Origin: DASPUH01 sp035622975
GTDB lineage: Bacteria; Chloroflexota; Limnocylindria; Limnocylindrales; CSP1-4
Assembly: GCA_035622975.1 (NCBI GenBank)
Contig: DASPUH010000157.1
Location: 1 to 37,453 of the forward strand
Length of the DNA stretch: 37,453 nt
Direction: 5' to 3'
In this document: one piece after another, positions 36,695 to 37,453 of the stretch
Position numbering within the stretch: position 1 is the first letter of the stretch
Layout of the letters: each line of letters opens with the position of its first letter
The notes under the pieces: generated by a model
Seen by the model: the letters and a program-made list of their open reading frames with translations, nothing else
What the model was told of the DNA's origin: nothing
Databases searched by the model: none
Translations under genes and position numbers: made by a program

Positions 36695-37453
36695 ATGGCG
36701 AAGTATGTCTTTGTGACCGGAGGCGTGACCTCCTCACTCGGCAAAGGCATCACCGCCGCCAGCATCGGGCGCCTGCTCAAGAGCCGCGGCCTCTCCGTCT
36801 CCATCATCAAGCTGGATCCCTACATCAACGTGGATCCGGGCACGATGTCGCCCTACCAGCACGGCGAGGTGTTCGTCACCGACGACGGGGCGGAGACGGA
36901 CCTTGACCTGGGTCACTACGAGCGGTTCATCGACGAGAACCTGACCCAGCTCAGCAACGTGACCACCGGCCGCATCTACCAGGCCGTCATCGCCAAGGAA
37001 CGCCGCGGCGACTACCTGGGCGGCACCGTCCAGGTCATCCCCCACATCACCAACGAGATCAAGGAGCGCATCCAGCGGGTCGCCCGCGACGGGCGCGCCG
37101 ACGTGGTCATCGTGGAGGTCGGCGGGACTGTCGGCGACATCGAGAGCCTGCCGTTCCTGGAGGCCATCCGGCAGTTTCGCAACGAGGTCGGCAGGGAGAA
37201 CGTGGCGTTCGTGCACGTGGCCCTGACCCCCTTCATCGGGCCGACCGGCGAGCTCAAGACCAAGCCCACGCAGCACTCGGTCAGGGAGCTGCGATCGATC
37301 GGCATCCAGCCCGACGTGATCATCTGCCGGTCCGATCGGCCCATCGGCCCCAATCTCAAGGAGAAGATCTCGCTCCTGTGCGACGTGGAGCCGCAGGCGG
37401 TCATATCGGCCCCGGACGCGCCTTCGATCTACGAGGTGCCGATCTCCCTGCAC
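36695..37453 (+). CDS. pyrG: CTP synthase, 3'-truncated by window
   Basis: The first 253 residues are present; the frame is open to the window end. It makes CTP from UTP, ATP and glutamine. The synthase domain is complete in its hallmarks: FVTGGVTSSLGKGITAASIG with the P-loop, KLDPYINVDPGTMSPYQHGE, DDGAETDLDLGHYERF, GKTQPIPH-like VQVIPHITNEIKERI, EVGGTVGDIESLPFLEA and TKPTQHSVRELRSIGIQPD. The glutaminase domain lies beyond the window. ATG 36695 has GGAGG nine bases upstream. This gene is leadered with a strong SD, unlike many neighbours. Confidence 0.98.
   Translation, partial: MAKYVFVTGGVTSSLGKGITAASIGRLLKSRGLSVSIIKLDPYINVDPGTMSPYQHGEVFVTDDGAETDLDLGHYERFIDENLTQLSNVTTGRIYQAVIAKERRGDYLGGTVQVIPHITNEIKERIQRVARDGRADVVIVEVGGTVGDIESLPFLEAIRQFRNEVGRENVAFVHVALTPFIGPTGELKTKPTQHSVRELRSIGIQPDVIICRSDRPIGPNLKEKISLLCDVEPQAVISAPDAPSIYEVPISLH

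Noticed and set aside
1..37453. CRISPR arrays, tRNA/rRNA genes, insertion sequences, phage or toxin-antitoxin genes
   Set aside because: Looked for direct repeats with regular spacers, cloverleaf-like stems and transposase motifs; none seen. MazG here is the pyrophosphohydrolase alone with no MazEF.

Overview
This is a very GC-rich, gene-dense bacterial window with almost no intergenic DNA. There is no rRNA, tRNA, CRISPR array, transposase or phage gene that I could recognise. The gene content (a bifunctional-type glucose-6-phosphate isomerase, zwf-opcA-pgl, standalone psuG, an ABC exporter with two unlike permeases, a DUF2231-Rieske protein) and the frequent TANNNT hexamers just upstream of start codons fit Chloroflexota, perhaps a Limnocylindria-like lineage. 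That placement is inference from gene style, not from a marker tree.

Layout. 1-2305: the 3' part of a CapD/FlaA1-type nucleotide-sugar dehydratase/epimerase, convergent with a UPF0173 metallo-hydrolase. 2389-6197 (+): a polytopic membrane protein, a MoaD-MoaE fusion, a lone homologue of the alpha subunit of lysine 5,6-aminomutase preceded by a seven-codon leader ORF, and a small membrane protein. 6211-11826 (-): a HAD phosphatase, a P5C-type aldehyde dehydrogenase, a 27-bp near-perfect palindromic operator, a class III aminotransferase and both subunits of a family I CoA-transferase. This looks like a catabolic module for an omega-amino acid, running amine to semialdehyde to acid to acyl-CoA. 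11884-13283: a peptidase S51-like protein without its catalytic Ser and a double zinc-ribbon protein. 13284-17498 (+): an SbcD-like nuclease, an SbcC/YhaN-like ATPase with a membrane hairpin in place of the zinc hook, and an EamA transporter.

17508-27492 (-): tkt-pgi-zwf-opcA-pgl-EamA, joined by 4-8 bp overlaps or a 4-nt gap, is an oxidative pentose phosphate operon. It has no transaldolase and no 6-phosphogluconate dehydrogenase. Thymidine kinase and a DUF2231-Rieske protein follow. 27517-31529: a PfkB kinase and PsuG (pseudouridine salvage) flank an oppositely oriented S9 prolyl oligopeptidase. 31598-36606 (+): an ABC exporter (ATPase plus two ABC-2 permeases), a protein with an internal duplication, a 51-residue membrane protein, a MazG-like pyrophosphohydrolase and an MtnX-like phosphatase. 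36695-end: the 5' part of pyrG.

The most notable general signal is that at least nine transcription units start 5-8 nt after a TANNNT hexamer and lack a Shine-Dalgarno. Genes inside operons often use GTGA/ATGA overlaps or an SD. This is the signature of widespread leaderless transcription. All functions are assigned by reading motifs; no database search was run.
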